64,000 bases of DNA from Acanthornis magna (Eukaryota > Chordata > Aves > Passeriformes > Acanthizidae), in assembly GCA_036785705.1 (NCBI GenBank), contig JAWUZG010000036.1, positions 16,983,501 through 17,047,500 of the forward strand. The letters run 5' to 3'. Below are positions 1 through 13,825 of this stretch, piece after piece (the first letter of the stretch is position 1; every line of letters starts with the position of its first letter). The position numbers were made by a program, and so were the translations under genes. A model generated the notes under the pieces. That model was not told the DNA's origin. It searched no databases and saw only the letters and a list, made by a program, of their open reading frames with translations.

Positions 1-1475
1 TTTCCAAGGACAAGGAATTGCATTGTACAGTAGAACCAGTATAGCTACAGTGCATGTGACAGCCCGTCCATTTTATGGAGGAAAACTGTATACTTTGTTT
101 ATTTATGCTGGCTCTAAACTGAAGAGCTTTCTGCAACAAAATATTATTGCAGTTGTAGAACACATGGAGTTATCACTGTATGATAAGCTTTGCAAATGTG
201 TGATAAACTGAACATGTAATGTAATCTCTTGCTTACTGCTGAGAGGGTACAGTAGTTTAAGTATAAATTAATTCCTTTCCTTTAAAAGAGTGGTTCATAA
301 AAGTTAATCTCCCTTGTAGTCAAACAAATAAGTACACTACCAAGGTCATTTTGGCTGTTCAAGTAAAAGGCAGAATTAATTTAATATAATGTTGATAATA
401 CTCAAGAATCCCTCTTTATAAGCCCAGCTGATGCAAAACCCAAAGTTTCCAACTTAAACATGCCATTTAACCAATTTTTACTCTAAGTAATAAGAATTTT
501 ACTAAATTGCATTAGTGATATCAGTAATCTTTGTGGTAGATAGAAAACATTTTGCATCGAGAGAGATAATTGGAGCAATCCTTTCTTGGAAGCTGGATGA
601 TTTGGGAGTGGTGGTGCTTGCAGCTTTTTTGTGGTTTACAAAGCAATTTGTCAACTTGTTTTTTTAAGAGAAGCATTATTCTCACATGCTCTATGTAAGT
701 ACATGGAGATATGGAAAATTATCCTGATGACAAAAACAACAATTTGGAGCTTTGATAAAGACAAAATTTTCTTTTAAAATTTCTTTTGTCTTAAGTGTAA
801 AAATGCAATAAATATTTATGGCATAAAAATACTTTTTGTCATACTTAGTATCTATTTTTATTGTTAAATGCTTAATATCTTATTTTTGTTATTAAAAAAA
901 GATGGTTTTATCAAAAATTTTTCCAAAAGTCTTTTTTTCTTCAAGGACAAGAGCCAAAAATTCCAGTCATAAGTCATTCCCAAGGAATATCTAAATAATT
1001 CTCTATAAAGAAGATGCCTTCTGGGCTCTGAATAGAGAATATTGATCTCTGCAGCAATATCAAGACTGTAGTGGAGCATTGCAAGAAATTACTCAAGGAA
1101 AGAGGAAGCAATATGTTTAGCCACATCTACAATTCAACTCAATCAAGAACATTTGTAACTAGGAAGGGTAGCCACAAACCACAGAACAACCATCAAGTTA
1201 CAACAGATAAAATGCCTACACAAATCTTAAAAAAAGGAAGTTATAACTCCTGTGGCAGTTAATATCATCTTCTTTAATTAAGCCTTCTGGTTAATCTGTG
1301 GAACGTATGACAAGAGAACACACACTGATACACACTGATAGATCAGTTTCTCTGTCTGCAAGGTTATATGAGCCCCGAAGTAAAAAAATTTGAATGTATG
1401 GAAAAAGATTTATCTGAAGAATTCTGAATTGTCTTTTGGATTGGAAGAGTGCATTCAAGAGCACTTTGCTTTTGG
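1..1475. other. Intergenic, AT-rich; nothing assigned
   Basis: No exon-like splice-bounded coding segment or recognisable repeat was found. Small open frames (for example 23-211) have no familiar protein content. Confidence 0.6.
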
Positions 1476-2575
1476 CCTCTGTTTTGGGTTTATGTGGGTT
1501 TTGGTAGTGGGAGGGCTAAAGGGGTTTGCCTCAGTGGGAAGCTTCCCCTGTGACTGATGGGGCTAGTGGCAGCTGGCTCTGAGATGGACCTGCCCATGGC
1601 CAAGGCCAAGCCCATCAGTGATAGTGGCAGCACCCCTAGGAAAACGTATTCAAGAAGGGGGATAAAATAGCAACAGCAGCCCAAGAGAGAAGTGAGAAGA
1701 TGTGAGAGAAACAGCTCTGCATACACCAAGGCCAGTGAAGAAGGAGGGACAGGAGGTGTTCCAGGTGTTGGAGCAGAGATTTCCCTGCAGCCTGTGGTGA
1801 AGACCATGGTGAGACAGGCTGTCTCCCTGTATCCCATGGAGGTCCATTGTGAATCAGAAATCCACCTGCCTCCTGTGAAGGATCCCACACTGAAGCAGGT
1901 GGATGCCCAAAAGTGGCCTTAACTTCCGTGGGAAGCCCATGCTGGAGCAGAGTTCTGGCCAAACCTGTGGACCCATGGAGAGAGGATCCCACACTGGAGC
2001 AGGTTTGCTGGGAGGACTTGTGAAGAAACCAGGCTGCAGCCATGGAGAGCCCAGTTGTTCCTGAAGTACTGCACCCAGTGGGAGGGAACCACCCTGGGGC
2101 AGTTCAAGAACTGCAGCCTGTGGGAGTGACTCATGTTAGAGAAGTTCATGAAGGACTGTTTTCCATGAGAGGGGCCCCACATGGAGCAGGGGAATAGCGT
2201 GAGGAGGAAAAAGTGGCAGAGCATTATTATGTGTTGAACTGACCACAGACCCATTCCCTGTTCCCCTGTGTTGCTGAAGGGAAAGAGGTAGAAAAAATCA
2301 GAGTGAAGTTGAGCTCAGTATTTAGGGAGGGGTTAGAGCAAGGTGCCTTTAGTTTTGTTCTTTTTTCTTATTATCCTGCTCTGATCTAACTGGCAAAAAT
2401 TGAAATAATCTCCCCACGCTGTGTCTGTTTTATCCATGATGGTAATGGGTGAGTGATCTCTTCTTGTCTGTACCTTAACCCACAAGTCTTTCATCACATT
2501 TTCTTCCCCTGCATCAAGGTGAGGATAGGTAGTGATAGAGCAGCTTTGGTGGCCACCTGGCAGCTTCTCGTGTGT
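1476..2575 (+). mobile_element. Degraded avian repeat, probably an ERV LTR
   Basis: This 1.1-kb stretch is richer in G+C than its flanks and resembles, from memory, a repeat widespread in bird genomes that I believe is an endogenous retroviral LTR. About 1790-2200 holds seven or so imperfect units of 35-70 bp, each with a CCxxTGGAG or GTGGGA start and a GGAGCAGG-like end. A T-rich, poly(A)-signal-like zone follows near 2350-2440. No gag, pol or env coding sequence lies next to it, so it would be a solo remnant. Short open frames here are chance. The family name was not determined. Confidence 0.5.
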
Positions 2576-3789
2576 AATCCATGGCATATCCTATAAACAT
2601 TTAAGCTGTTTTTCCTTTGGTCTGAGGGAGGAAAATAGAGCACTGATGAGTCACTAGTATTTCCAGTACATTTCCAGGCCTTCTGACCTGTACAAGATTC
2701 TGCAGGGCTTATGTCATTGCACTATATGTTGGCTGAGATGAGCCTAACAGACTATTGTAAGTACAGCCAATGCTGTCCGTGGGTCACAGTTTGGATTGTA
2801 AAATCTCTAAATACTTCTCTCTAAAAGGCCAAGAATATATTGAGTAATGGATCTAAATTGCTCAATTACATGATTAAGGGGTAAGCATGACATTTCTAGC
2901 CAATACTCAAAAGGTCTTAGCTCAAACCTCATAACTTTGATGTGTTAAGGTGACAAAAATCTGCACTCATCCAAGAAAGCATCAGGATTTTTTTGCAATG
3001 TTTGTGACTTCAAAGCTGTCTTACCAGACAAGGAATTTGATGTCAATCAAAGCAGTACCTTCAGGAAATTACAGGGAATTTGTCTTTTCCTCTTCCATTA
3101 ATCTTTATTGTTGTCTTGATTTTGCTTACAATTCTAAGCAGTATCAATTAATGTGATTTGTATTTACAAGAACACTGTGTTTTTCTTCCCAACAAGATAT
3201 TAAGATGTGTATCATTCTGCCCAGCTTTCATACAGGTCAGGGAAGACCATGAATATGTAGTGACTTTCTTTATTATTTGTTCACTCTCCCAAGGATGTCC
3301 AATGTGTTTTAAGTCACTTTCTAGCCTCACCACAGAAACTAGAGTATGTCCTGCCTGTATGTCATGTCTCTACTATTTCCGCTATACCCTTCCAACATGC
3401 TTCTGTTGAAGCTGCCTTGTGTATGTTTATGCGGGGATCAGTCACAGCTCTGACTGCAGTATAGACTTACTTAAAGCCTTTGTGGAGAAACATCTTAGAA
3501 AGTTTGGTTGCCACAAGAGCAACAGAGTATGTTGAAATAGAGGCAGAGTTGGGGCAGAAACTAAAACAGAAAGTAAACACCAGTATTAACAGACTTTGGA
3601 ACATAAAAAATACTAGACTTCTATGATATTTACTAAATGCAGATATTTTTCTAGGCATTTGGAAATTCTGTCTCCTTGTAAAGCACAAGTCAGCAGATCA
3701 GAGTAATGTTTAAAGCCTTATCAGCTTTTGAGCAGAAATGGTTACTGGTAGTAATAGTTTGGCAGCTGTATGTTCCAGCATTTTGAGAT

Positions 3790-4367
3790 GCAGTGAGATT
3801 GGAGACAGTTCAAGATGGCGGACAACCTGCTGGGTAAAGAAATATATGCTAGTGAGAAAACTTTGCAACAAAATTCTCCAAACCTCTGTGGGAACACTCC
3901 GCTCAATGGCACAAACTCATCTTATGGAGGGGAATGTTGCAGGAATGCTGCTAATGGTGCAGGCAAGATTTCCTCCCGAGTGTTCATATCAAAACATGTC
4001 AGGATGAGACACCCACATCTAAGACATCTAAGGTGTTCTCCTCTATGCAGCAGTAGAAGGCCTGACATTTAACTTGACTTACCGAAGTTCTCATCCTGTT
4101 TAAACTTTTCTGGAGAAGTACTGGCTAGCCTCAGCTGCTGTCTATAGAGATAGCTACACCCGCAGCTGCTACATACTTGAGTCTGATCCAGTTACACAGT
4201 ACAGGAGAAACAGATGGTATCTTCATTTGCTTCCATCTTCAGATAAATTGCCATGTGATCCCACTGCCTGCACTGAGGAAAGCAGAACAGTCCTGCTAAA
4301 AAGAAGTGCAGATCTTCTGCTGAGGAGCCTCCATGCTTTCCAACAGAAGGATAAAATCCCTCCTTAA
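3790..4367 (+). pseudogene. Coding-like remnant in three frames, possible retrocopy of an unidentified gene
   Basis: An AAGATGGCGGACAAC start, typical of GC-rich housekeeping first exons, sits at 3815 in AT-rich DNA and opens an 85-codon frame. Protein-like text then moves to another frame at about 4003-4053 (DETPTSKTSKVFSSMQQ, then TAG), and to a third frame from 4032 to 4364, which is open for 110 codons apart from one TAA at 4101. That pattern fits a decayed intronless copy with two frameshifts and an internal stop. I do not recognise the parent. No poly(A) tract or target-site duplication is evident. Chance open frames remain possible. Confidence 0.4.
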
Positions 4368-4375
4368 ATTCAGAT

Positions 4376-7300
4376 GATCAGATTTTGAAGAATAATAAAG
4401 TCTGAGACAGATCATAAAGAGCTATAACGTGTGATTTAAATGCAAGTGGTGAAGGGGGGAGAGGAGTCTTGATCAGCATTTTGAATAATGTTCAGCATTT
4501 GTAGAGGGTGGTTATTTCTTTGACTATTTATTACTTTCATGAAATTGCTAGTGAATAATTGGTCTGAAAGAAAATCAACCTTGCAAAGAAGAAGAAGAAG
4601 CTTTCATTTTTAGAAATAAGTATTTTTCCTTTCAAGCAGTATCTCAAACTCTGCACAGAAAACCAAAAACAAAACACCTTCTGAGTGTGGGCCTTTCAGA
4701 ATGGAAACAATGTCCATATCATTACCTTAGACAGTAAATGAAACATGGCCTTTGAAATTGAAATTACGTGGTTACCTATATCAGATGTTATGCTACTGTC
4801 CTCTAGCCCATTTAATAAGTCTTACTATTGTCAGTTCTTACATTTATGCCTCAGGCAAACAATTTATTCTATGAGCAATAGAATGTTCAAAGCTATTTTC
4901 TTGCAGATTTATGTTCCATATCCTCAATTCAATGTCCTAACTCACCCAGTATTCCCCAGGGTGCCATCCCGTCTGGGTAAGCATAAGTATGTGCTATGAC
5001 TCACCTAGAGCTATGTTAATACAGGTACGTGTGTCTTAGTTGGTCAGTCAGCTGATACAAAGCATAAGCTGTGCATATAAATATGTACATTAATGACTTT
5101 TTTTTTGAAACTTAGGAAAAAAATGCATTTACCCATTGACACTTCATCAGCTGAACCAGATAACCTGTTGAGGTCTAATCCAGTCCAAGTAATTTTGTGA
5201 CTCAAGTTGTTAAAATTAAGTTACCTTGGGATTCTTTAGCACTTGAGCACATCCAATATGAATTATTTTGCAATTCAAGTGAAATAATTGGCCAGCACAT
5301 TCAAGTATTATTAGGTGTGGAGTGGCAGGGACACAGAGTAATGGGTGGTGATTGTGTACGCCTTCTTTTCTCAGATTCCCAGCGGTGGAGTGCAAAACTG
5401 TCACTTCAGTGTTGCTAGCTCAGGCTCTGCTTCTCATATTGCCAAGGTTTACTTTCAGCATCTGTTTAGTAAATTCGCTCCATACCTGACATTACTGAAT
5501 TGAAACCTAATGACTCTATAAGCTATTACACATTCTAACAGTCACCAGTTTGCTTTTAACAAATAATACAGCAGACGTAAAAGAAACCAATTTTTATTAT
5601 GGTATTGTATATTTGCTTTATGACTGTGGTCTTGTTTCCTTTTGCAGAGAAACTGGTCATCCATAGGAATAGCTTTTATTAAAGATTTGTCATGTGCTTG
5701 TCATTAATTACCAGCTGACACCTTTCCAGCCAGTCTTTATTCCTAGAATTATATCATTATGAATTGCATCATAAGCACATCTTAACATGCTTTTCTATTG
5801 ACGCAATATCTAAAGAATTCAGAGTTGTTATTCAAGTTCCTGTTGGTAATTTCTTGTCATCATATCATGGTAAATCCTTTATGTTTAATTGTATCACATA
5901 TGTATTCTGCATGTTTATTCCTTTTTTACATACTCAGATTGTCATAACCACGGCTATAGAAAATGAGCCTAACAATGGTTAATATGAGTGAGATATGTCT
6001 TTTATTAAACAAATATAGTTAGGGAAAAGTATGGTTTTAAAAATGTTGTTGATTGATACTATTAGTAGCTGTTGAATTCTATTACTTTCCCCTTACACTG
6101 TTTGCAAGATCCTGTTTAGTAGTATAAAGTTTGGTTTTTTATGATTATTTAATTTTCTATTTGTTGAATACTGAACGATAGCCCTGTTTATTTTACTTGG
6201 TAATTCCTTTTTTGTTTACCAACACAGAAAACTCATTTATGCATTGCATTAATCACTCTGTTTCTGCTTATTTAAAATATCACTTCTGTAATTAACCACT
6301 ACATTTTTTGTATTGGCTTCCTGTTTTCTGTAAGACTTGAATGGACTTGTTCTGTATTTTGATAGTTTTCAGTCAAAGTTTTGAATCCATCTGCTGACAG
6401 AAATGGACCAACTGAAGAACTTCACCAGCTGCAACTATTTCAAGTCAGCTCCATTGTATTCTTGTTTTATTGGATATGTCAGGGGAGTTTAACATCTTGA
6501 ATCCAGAATTGCTATCACCTCATCTTTTGTTAACCTTTGCTCCTGTGAGGTACTGATCATTTCTTTCTGGGAACGGATGTTTCACTGGAGATCTCATGAG
6601 TAACAGGAGACTCCCCATTTTGTGCTTTTGTTTAGAACCCTTCATTTTAATTTCACAAATTACATTTGGAATTTTTCTGATGAATCTGAATGCTACCAAA
6701 TCCATTTTATATGGCAATGAAAATGATTTTTTACTGAAGGACCCTATTTTTAATTTGTGCAACTTCAAAAACTCCAATGCCATTTCCCTCATTGAAAATT
6801 TACTTTCAATGTAGTTGACTTGTAATTAATTATTACAGCTATTTAAGTGTGAGTCTTCACAGTCCCTCAAATCTTCATTGTTATTATACTAATATTTTAC
6901 AAATAGTATGTGCTTATGTTTACTACTCTGAATTGTCTCATTGACTTGAAAGGAATATCTTCCATTCCAAGTAATATGGCAAATATTTTTGCTATTTCTC
7001 TTGTCATGTTTGCAGTCGTAGCAGGCACTACAGAGCAGGAGAAGGGATCTGGGAAAAGCTGGTATTAAAAGGGCAACTTGCAACAGGGCCATAGGTGGTG
7101 GCAATATACTTTTTTTGTTTAACAACTTCCAAGAGCTTAGCTCTAGTGCAATTTGACCACAGCTTTTAAGTGGCTGCTTGAACAGAATTCAGATATTGCT
7201 ACTTTTATTACAGGATTAGGAACTGTGTCTGGGGAGGACCTCAAAGATCAGGCAGACATCCATTCTCCCAGAACATAATCCAGTGCAAATAACTCACTCC

Positions 7301-9327
7301 TGCCAGAAGCCCCTGCCATCTCTTTCCTGATGTGTCCAACAACAGAGATTCCTCAGTCTTGTTAGGTAAACTGTTATACCACTGAGTTTTCTTTGTGATG
7401 GGAAGATGTTTCCATGTGTCTAATTTACTTACCTCCGCAGTTTCAATACTGGGTGAAGTGCTTTGGCTCTATATTTGGCTAGAATCTTTGATGGGGAATA
7501 ATAAATTGGGAGAGGGTGGATGCCTGGGAGCCTGGCATGCATCGAGAGTCTTTCCAAGAAAAGTGTCTGCTCAAAAGACAATGTAGAGTTGTGCTGTGAA
7601 AAGGACTGGAGATGCTGCAGTGGCTGCTGAGGCCAAAAGGGAAGAGTAGAGCTGCAGTGTAATGAATTATACTTTAGCTGTAAACCAGAATCTTGAAGGC
7701 AAGAATGTGAACAACCTGAGCTATTAAAAGGCCATCAGGGCTCATTTTTTATTGTCTCATATTTATATAATCAAAAGTAAAGACTGAGTTTTAACATAAA
7801 GGACTGTCTTTTACTTCAGAAAAGGATGTCTGGTTTGGAGCAGCTTCTTGCATAAGGAGAGAAGAGATGGTTGAGGCTCCTAAATCAGTAAGAATGGGGG
7901 GATAACTCAGGGAATGACAGCTAAGCAGTGAGAGGTAGAACACTGAAGAAGTGATGAAGAAAATAATGAAGAAACAATGGCACAGTGTTTATAGAGTCCT
8001 CACTGGGGGATGGAGACATGATAGTGGCATCCTGTATTAATTAGAAATTTTAAGCCTGTTTGACTGGAACAAATGAGTCAGGAGGGTCAAAGGTATTTAT
8101 TTATATGAGCCACTGCACATACTAAGTAATTAAAGTCTGGCCATTCAGAGACAGCCAAACATCTGTGAAAAAGCAGCTACATGTAAAAAACAAAACCCAA
8201 AAAAACAAACCTGTCAAATCCCAGAAGTGTAAACCTTTATAAGCCACAAAGAAAAAAAAAGTAGGGAAAGCAGTTGAGGGAGATTTTAACCACATCTTAC
8301 TTCCTTTCTCCATAGCTGCAGTAGTCACTGGTTTTTTTTTTTTTTTTTTGTATTTTGTAATAATGGAAACTGTTGTATTTGGCAGCCTTTTAGGTGGTAT
8401 TAAAGATGGTAGTAACTGTTCTTTTTGGATGAAGAAAGAGTTGATGTTATTACTTTTGTGGTAAAAGCCTGAATCTGCCTCCTCAATGATAAATTAAGAG
8501 ATGCACACACAAAGAGGAAAAGGGGAAAAAGCCAAGTTAGAAAATATGTCTTCTGTTTCTGCTTTGACTTTCATTTACAGCATTGTTGTTAGAGCAGACA
8601 CAGTGACTTCAAAATTTGGCTTTTACAAGCACTGAGCTTTTCAAAAGCATTGTTGTATTCTGCCTGTTTTAGACTTGCATCCGTGCTGCCAAAGAGAGTG
8701 ATTTAGCCAACTAAGGCATAAGCTGAAGCACTAGCAAGAAGACCAGAAGAAAGAAGATATTGGGAAAGAAGAGAGGCACCAGTGAAAAGATGTGATGGCA
8801 GGAATGCAAGTTGTCTTCCAGCAGCTGCATTTGCTGAAGCTGGAGGAAGAGTCAGTATCATGCACTCACCAGGCATTGCTCTAGTAAGTCTTTTTCTTAG
8901 GACTGAGTAAAGAAAATGCAGAAGGGTCACGGTGAATGTAATTTTTTGCCACACAGTCTTTTCATGGTGCTTGGACAGGTACCTGGAGATCTTTCTAACT
9001 TTAATGTTCTCTGACTTGTGTAGATAATACTATTTGACAGTTTGCTGGACACTGATGTTTCCTGGTTATTATTTCCCTGTCTGAGCTTCTCTCAGAGCAA
9101 ATGCCTTTGAATATCAGATAATCAGATAATCTGGTCTGCTATTCTGATTATAGTTTGGGAGCCACTCATAACTATTTGAATACCGTGATTTGCCATGCTA
9201 CTGACTGTGTTTTCTTTAAAGAACCATTACACTTTTATTTGAGCTAGAATGGATACAGGGTAAACATCAAGTGGCCCTTATTAACCATTGTGTTCCTTAC
9301 CTTGGGAGGAAGCATTAATTTTATCAC
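4376..9327. other. Intergenic, AT-rich; nothing assigned
   Basis: Only short chance open frames and low-complexity tracts were seen. No conserved coding exon was recognised on either strand. Confidence 0.6.
8332..8350. repeat. Poly(T) run
   Basis: A run of 18 or 19 T residues in intergenic sequence. Confidence 0.85.
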
Positions 9328-9530
9328 ACAACTGCAGGATGGTGTGGGTTGGAAGGGACCTTCAAGACCATCTAGTTTCAGCCTTGGTCTGCTGTGGACA
9401 TGGACACCTTCCTCTAGACCAGGTTGCTTGAAGTCCCATCCAGTCTTGGTTTAAACATTTAAAGGTATGGGGAATCCACAACTTCTCTGGGAAACCTGTT
9501 CCAGTGCCTCACTAATCCGGCTGTGAAAAA
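9328..9530 (-). mobile_element. CR1 LINE 3' fragment
   Basis: The plus strand reads the antisense CR1 signature GGTTGGAAGGGACCTTCAAG, followed by the GGACACCTTCCTCTAGACCAGG and CACAACTTCTCTGGGAAACC blocks, so the element is on the minus strand. It is moderately diverged and 5'-truncated, as is usual for CR1. Confidence 0.9.
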
Positions 9531-9594
9531 GCAAACGAAAAAACCCAACCAACCAACCAAAACAAAACAAAACAAAACAATCCAAAACATTTAA
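9531..9594. repeat. A-rich simple repeat (CCAA)n and (AAAAC)n
   Basis: An A/C-rich low-complexity run directly abuts the truncated CR1 end, with CCAA units followed by AAAAC units. Confidence 0.85.
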
Positions 9595-11535
9595 ATGTGA
9601 AGGTTTATTTAGTTCTCATTTTGTTGCATCTCTTTTAGGACCAAATGACACCTCTACCTTCCTTTTTTTCCGTGGTGCTCAAAACAGTTGCTCTGGGTGG
9701 GATTCCACACAGGATGCCAATCTCTGTATTTCTTCTAAGCCAGTAGCAAATTTGCTCTTCACCTACATTAAATTATATTTCATTTCCCATCCTATCGTCT
9801 ACTACGTAGTTCCCATCAGATTGATTGCATATATTCATCACACTAACTGAGCTGGACTTCCATATTTTGAACAACTTAAGACATGTTTCTGCCCCTCAGG
9901 CCAGGGCCTCGGTGGGAGGCCCAGCCCCTTCACTCTGTTGGGTTTGTAGGAAAAGCCAGCTGATTTGGTATGAAAATATTTGGAAAAAAGCCCAAAGACT
10001 TATTGCAATTTTGTTAAACTTTTTTCTTTCAACTGGAAATAAAAGATGTTTCAATGGCATTACATAGAAATGCAATGAAAATAGTTTTTGTGCTTTTTGT
10101 TTCCTTTTATTCTCAAAGGTCAGAGGAAAACATTTTTATTTCATTTTGAAAATGAAAATTTTGGAATCTTTTAAATATAAACATTTTTCTTGTAAAATAC
10201 TGAGTGGTTTCAAACTCATTTTGCTAGAATACTGTGACTTGTGAAGTGCAAAGAAGCAATGGGAGATACTGTGCCTTTGATGTAGAAGACAAAAGGGTTT
10301 TGGAGCCCTAAAGGAATTAATTGGTGCCTAACTGGGGGCTAGGCACTGTTTTGTAATTAGATTTTCCACTCCCGTGCAAAAAAAGCAGTTTCTCCAATTT
10401 AGACACCTGAATACATTTTACCACCTATGAGCTCTATCAATGAGAGCAGTTGCAGCCTGGAGAGAAATGGAAGGTGAAGTTGTAGAGGAGCAGGGGACTT
10501 CTGGGTGGGAGTCTGTGGTGATGAGTTTGTTGGAGACAGATTGGTGGCTCAGAAAAACACTCTAAATAATTTTAGCAGACTGCAGTCAATGATGGAGGTG
10601 TGAAGCAAGTCAAGAAATTGAAGGTTGAAAAAATGTAGGATACTCTCTGATGTAAATGCATTTTCTACATCTACGTCTACATCTACATGTGATGCTGCGT
10701 CTCTACAGTTGTGAAACACAGAGATCCTTGGGGAGGTCACACTAAGTGTGGAAGATACATGGAAATAAATGCTTTCAGGGGCTGCAGCAAGAGGTAAATA
10801 GTTTGTTTCACTCCTTCCTCCTGTTCTACTTTCCCTGCTTCTCTTCCTAATTTGGTTACTGTTTTCTTCTTTGCTGTCTATCTCCATAATTTGTCACTTG
10901 GCCTCCTTTGAGTGCTCCAATTAAAATCTAACTACACTTTTGGATAAAAAAAAAATTTCCCGCTACTACATTTTCCTTAGACAGTGTAACAGTGTCATTT
11001 GGCTTAAAATGTTTTTGGTGTATGACAAAATTGAATTGAAATATTGACCCTATAATGTATTGGTAGTTCCAAGTTGTCTTCCCACTTCCTTCTGAGTATA
11101 CACATCATAGAGGTAAAGGTACTTTATTTTTCTCATCTTCTTCCTTTAAAAACCACTAATATTTAAATCAAAGCAATAGTTTTTTGTGCCTTCATCTTTG
11201 ATCAGCTCTTTTCTACGTGCTTTTTACTTTCATTTTCTTCCATTTTGCAACTGGCATTGTACATTGCAGGAATTGTTTTTGATTTCTAGTTACAATTCCC
11301 AGTTCCCATGAGACATTTTGATTCCAATGTGAAGTCATCTTTATGAAAAGGGCATAATTTAAAACTGCTGTAAGCTCTTGCAATTACAACAGGAAGGAAA
11401 GTTATATTTTGGGTACATTCCAGTATTCAGTATGTATCCATCAAAGTAGTCTCTGTTGCAGCACAGATACTGTGAAATTCAGTGTAATATGTCTGTTAAA
11501 TGACTGAATTAATTATTTCTTCTTTTTAACTTTTG

Positions 11536-11590
11536 GTTGGTTTGTTTTGTTTGTTTGTTTGTTTCTTTCTTTGTTTCTTTGTTTTTAAAG
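11536..11590. repeat. (GTTT)n / (CTTT)n simple repeat
   Basis: TTGG, GTTT and CTTT units make a low-complexity T-rich run of about 55 bp in intergenic sequence. Confidence 0.85.
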
Positions 11591-12385
11591 GAAATCAAGA
11601 AAATTCTACAATTCATTTGTAGTATATATGTGGTATAATTTCTTTTCCAATATAGTTATTTCAATCAGTAACAACTTCTCCTGTTCTCACTGACACTGTC
11701 AGGATGTGCATTCAGTTTGCTTTCTGGTAGGCAAGGTGAGGAAGAAGCAGGCGAGACTAAAATGTCACGCTGGAGGTAGCAGTTTGGCTGCTACACAAGG
11801 CAGCAAGATCTGTTTGAATTAAAACTGAATTACAACCTAATTTTTATTCAATAGTTTTATATAAACATAAAATACAAACATAGCATTATGCAACTTTCAT
11901 AAATCAAGTAGTTGAAGATATTCCTTATTTCAATTTCAAAAGCATACACCCAAACCCCAAAAATTAAACTAGTTGCAGATCCATTCTAGATAATCTTCTG
12001 ATTTTAGTTCCACTTCCTCTACAACTTCCCAAATTTTCTGCCTAAATATTGTTTCACCGTTTTGGCATGAAATTTTGTCAGTTTGGAAAGTATTGCAGGG
12101 TATTTCCACTAAAAGAAGAGAATGAAGATGCTGCAAGGTATTTTATGATGCAATTCAGGGATTTTAGAGAGGTTGAGCATGTTCCTATGAGTATATTTGA
12201 ACTCAAGTAACAGAAGCAAATGTCTCTTCTCTCAGTTCCAAGCCTTTTTCAGCACAGACAGCCCAAAATCTTCTTTGATTTTGTTCATGATCAAGTTCCT
12301 GCCACTCTTTCACTGGCTGTATCTTGCTTTTTTTTGCTGACTTGTTTGTCTACATCTGCAGAAATTCCCTTCACTGCTGTGCTTG

Positions 12386-12435
12386 TTAAAAACACATGTT
12401 CACACGTGTGAGTGCCTACACACACTCACACACAT
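12386..12435. repeat. CA-rich stretch with CACACGTGTG palindrome
   Basis: A CA/TG-rich segment contains the palindromic core CACACGTGTG and a run of ACACACTCACACACA. It is probably a decayed dinucleotide repeat; the E-box CACGTG inside is noted without functional support. Confidence 0.6.
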
Positions 12436-13825
12436 GATTCTCCATTGAAATCAATCTCATACCTCTGAGCCGTTTCGCACACTTGGGGAGATCTCATGGG
12501 GCCCTACAGTTCAGCAGTTACCCCACCCTCGGTGGTTTAGTCCTTGTGTGACTGATTTGCTGCAAATTTAGCCATTGCTGAGCAACAGATCCCTCCAAAT
12601 TGTTTCCTGAAATAGGCTGGATGGAAGATAATTATTGTGCCAACAACTTCATCAAAGTGCTGCAATTGCCCACGGATCAAAGACTCATTCACTGGGAACT
12701 TAGCTGATGGAGAACTACAGAATATTCTTTATGGCTCTACATTAGGAAACCAAGTAAAACATAGGGCTTTAGTTCTACTGTTAGGATTGCTCTTCAGTGA
12801 GCACTGGATTGTCTAAATGCCACATATTTGAATGACATCTTTTAGTAAAAATTTCGGGTCAGCTTTTCTAATTTTTCCCATTAGGTGCATTTGATAATTA
12901 TTTTCATTCTTTAAGTCTGAAATTTTATTGAACTGCAGGCAGATAGTGCTTAAGGATAGAAATAGGACCCAGACTGCCAGTGTGCTACCAGTTTACAGAG
13001 ATATATAGACTGTTTTGAGACCAAGTGCAATGTTACTTTGAAGTTTGCTGCTTTGGTAGACTCTCCACATTGTTTAAGGTTTCAAGAGTCAAAATCTACT
13101 CTTAGTTTTTCAATTTTGTTTTCTGCTGGAATTTTAAAATTTAAAAGGCTCTTTTGTAGGTTCTTCTCTTCTGGATCCCCTATCTGCCAGCCTTTATTTT
13201 TGACAAACATTTGAATTGCATAAAGGGAAGTTTCCTTCATTAGCACATAACACTCCTTATGGCTGGATTTTTTTTCCTCTGGCTCTTATATGAACAAGTA
13301 TTTTGTCACTGCAATTTATAAGCTAGATGTTAAGTGACATCTAAAGCAGTCACTTAACTATTTTATTTCCAGAGATTTAGTAGTAAATATAAAATGCTGA
13401 TCCTTGGCACAAGTCTTCTTTTTGGTCATGAGCCCTGTTTAAGTTATACCAGTAAAATCATCTGTTCCCTTGTGATGTTACTTACTATGGAACAGGCAAG
13501 GTTTTACTTTACATGCAATGATATCATGGGTAGGGACCTTGTATTTTACATATTTATTCACTTATTTTTTTTAGAAATTACATTTTAGCTTCCTGTAAGG
13601 AATGAGTATGCAGTGTTTAAATTTCAGGTTGCATATGCCTAGGTAATATATGTTCTTCTATCTTGTTTCTTTCTAAGTTCTGTCTTTGAGTGCCACTGAA
13701 TACTGTATTATACAGTTTTGTTTATTTTTATCAAAGCCAGACACCTCCGAGCCAGTGAGTGATTTATTTTATGGCCTGTGTCACAATTTTATCTTGTCAC
13801 TGTTGATATGACAACATGATGATAT

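Noticed and set aside
1490..2254. Overlapping open frames of 76-135 codons
   Set aside because: They overlap on both strands within the LTR-like repeat and have no recognisable protein content.
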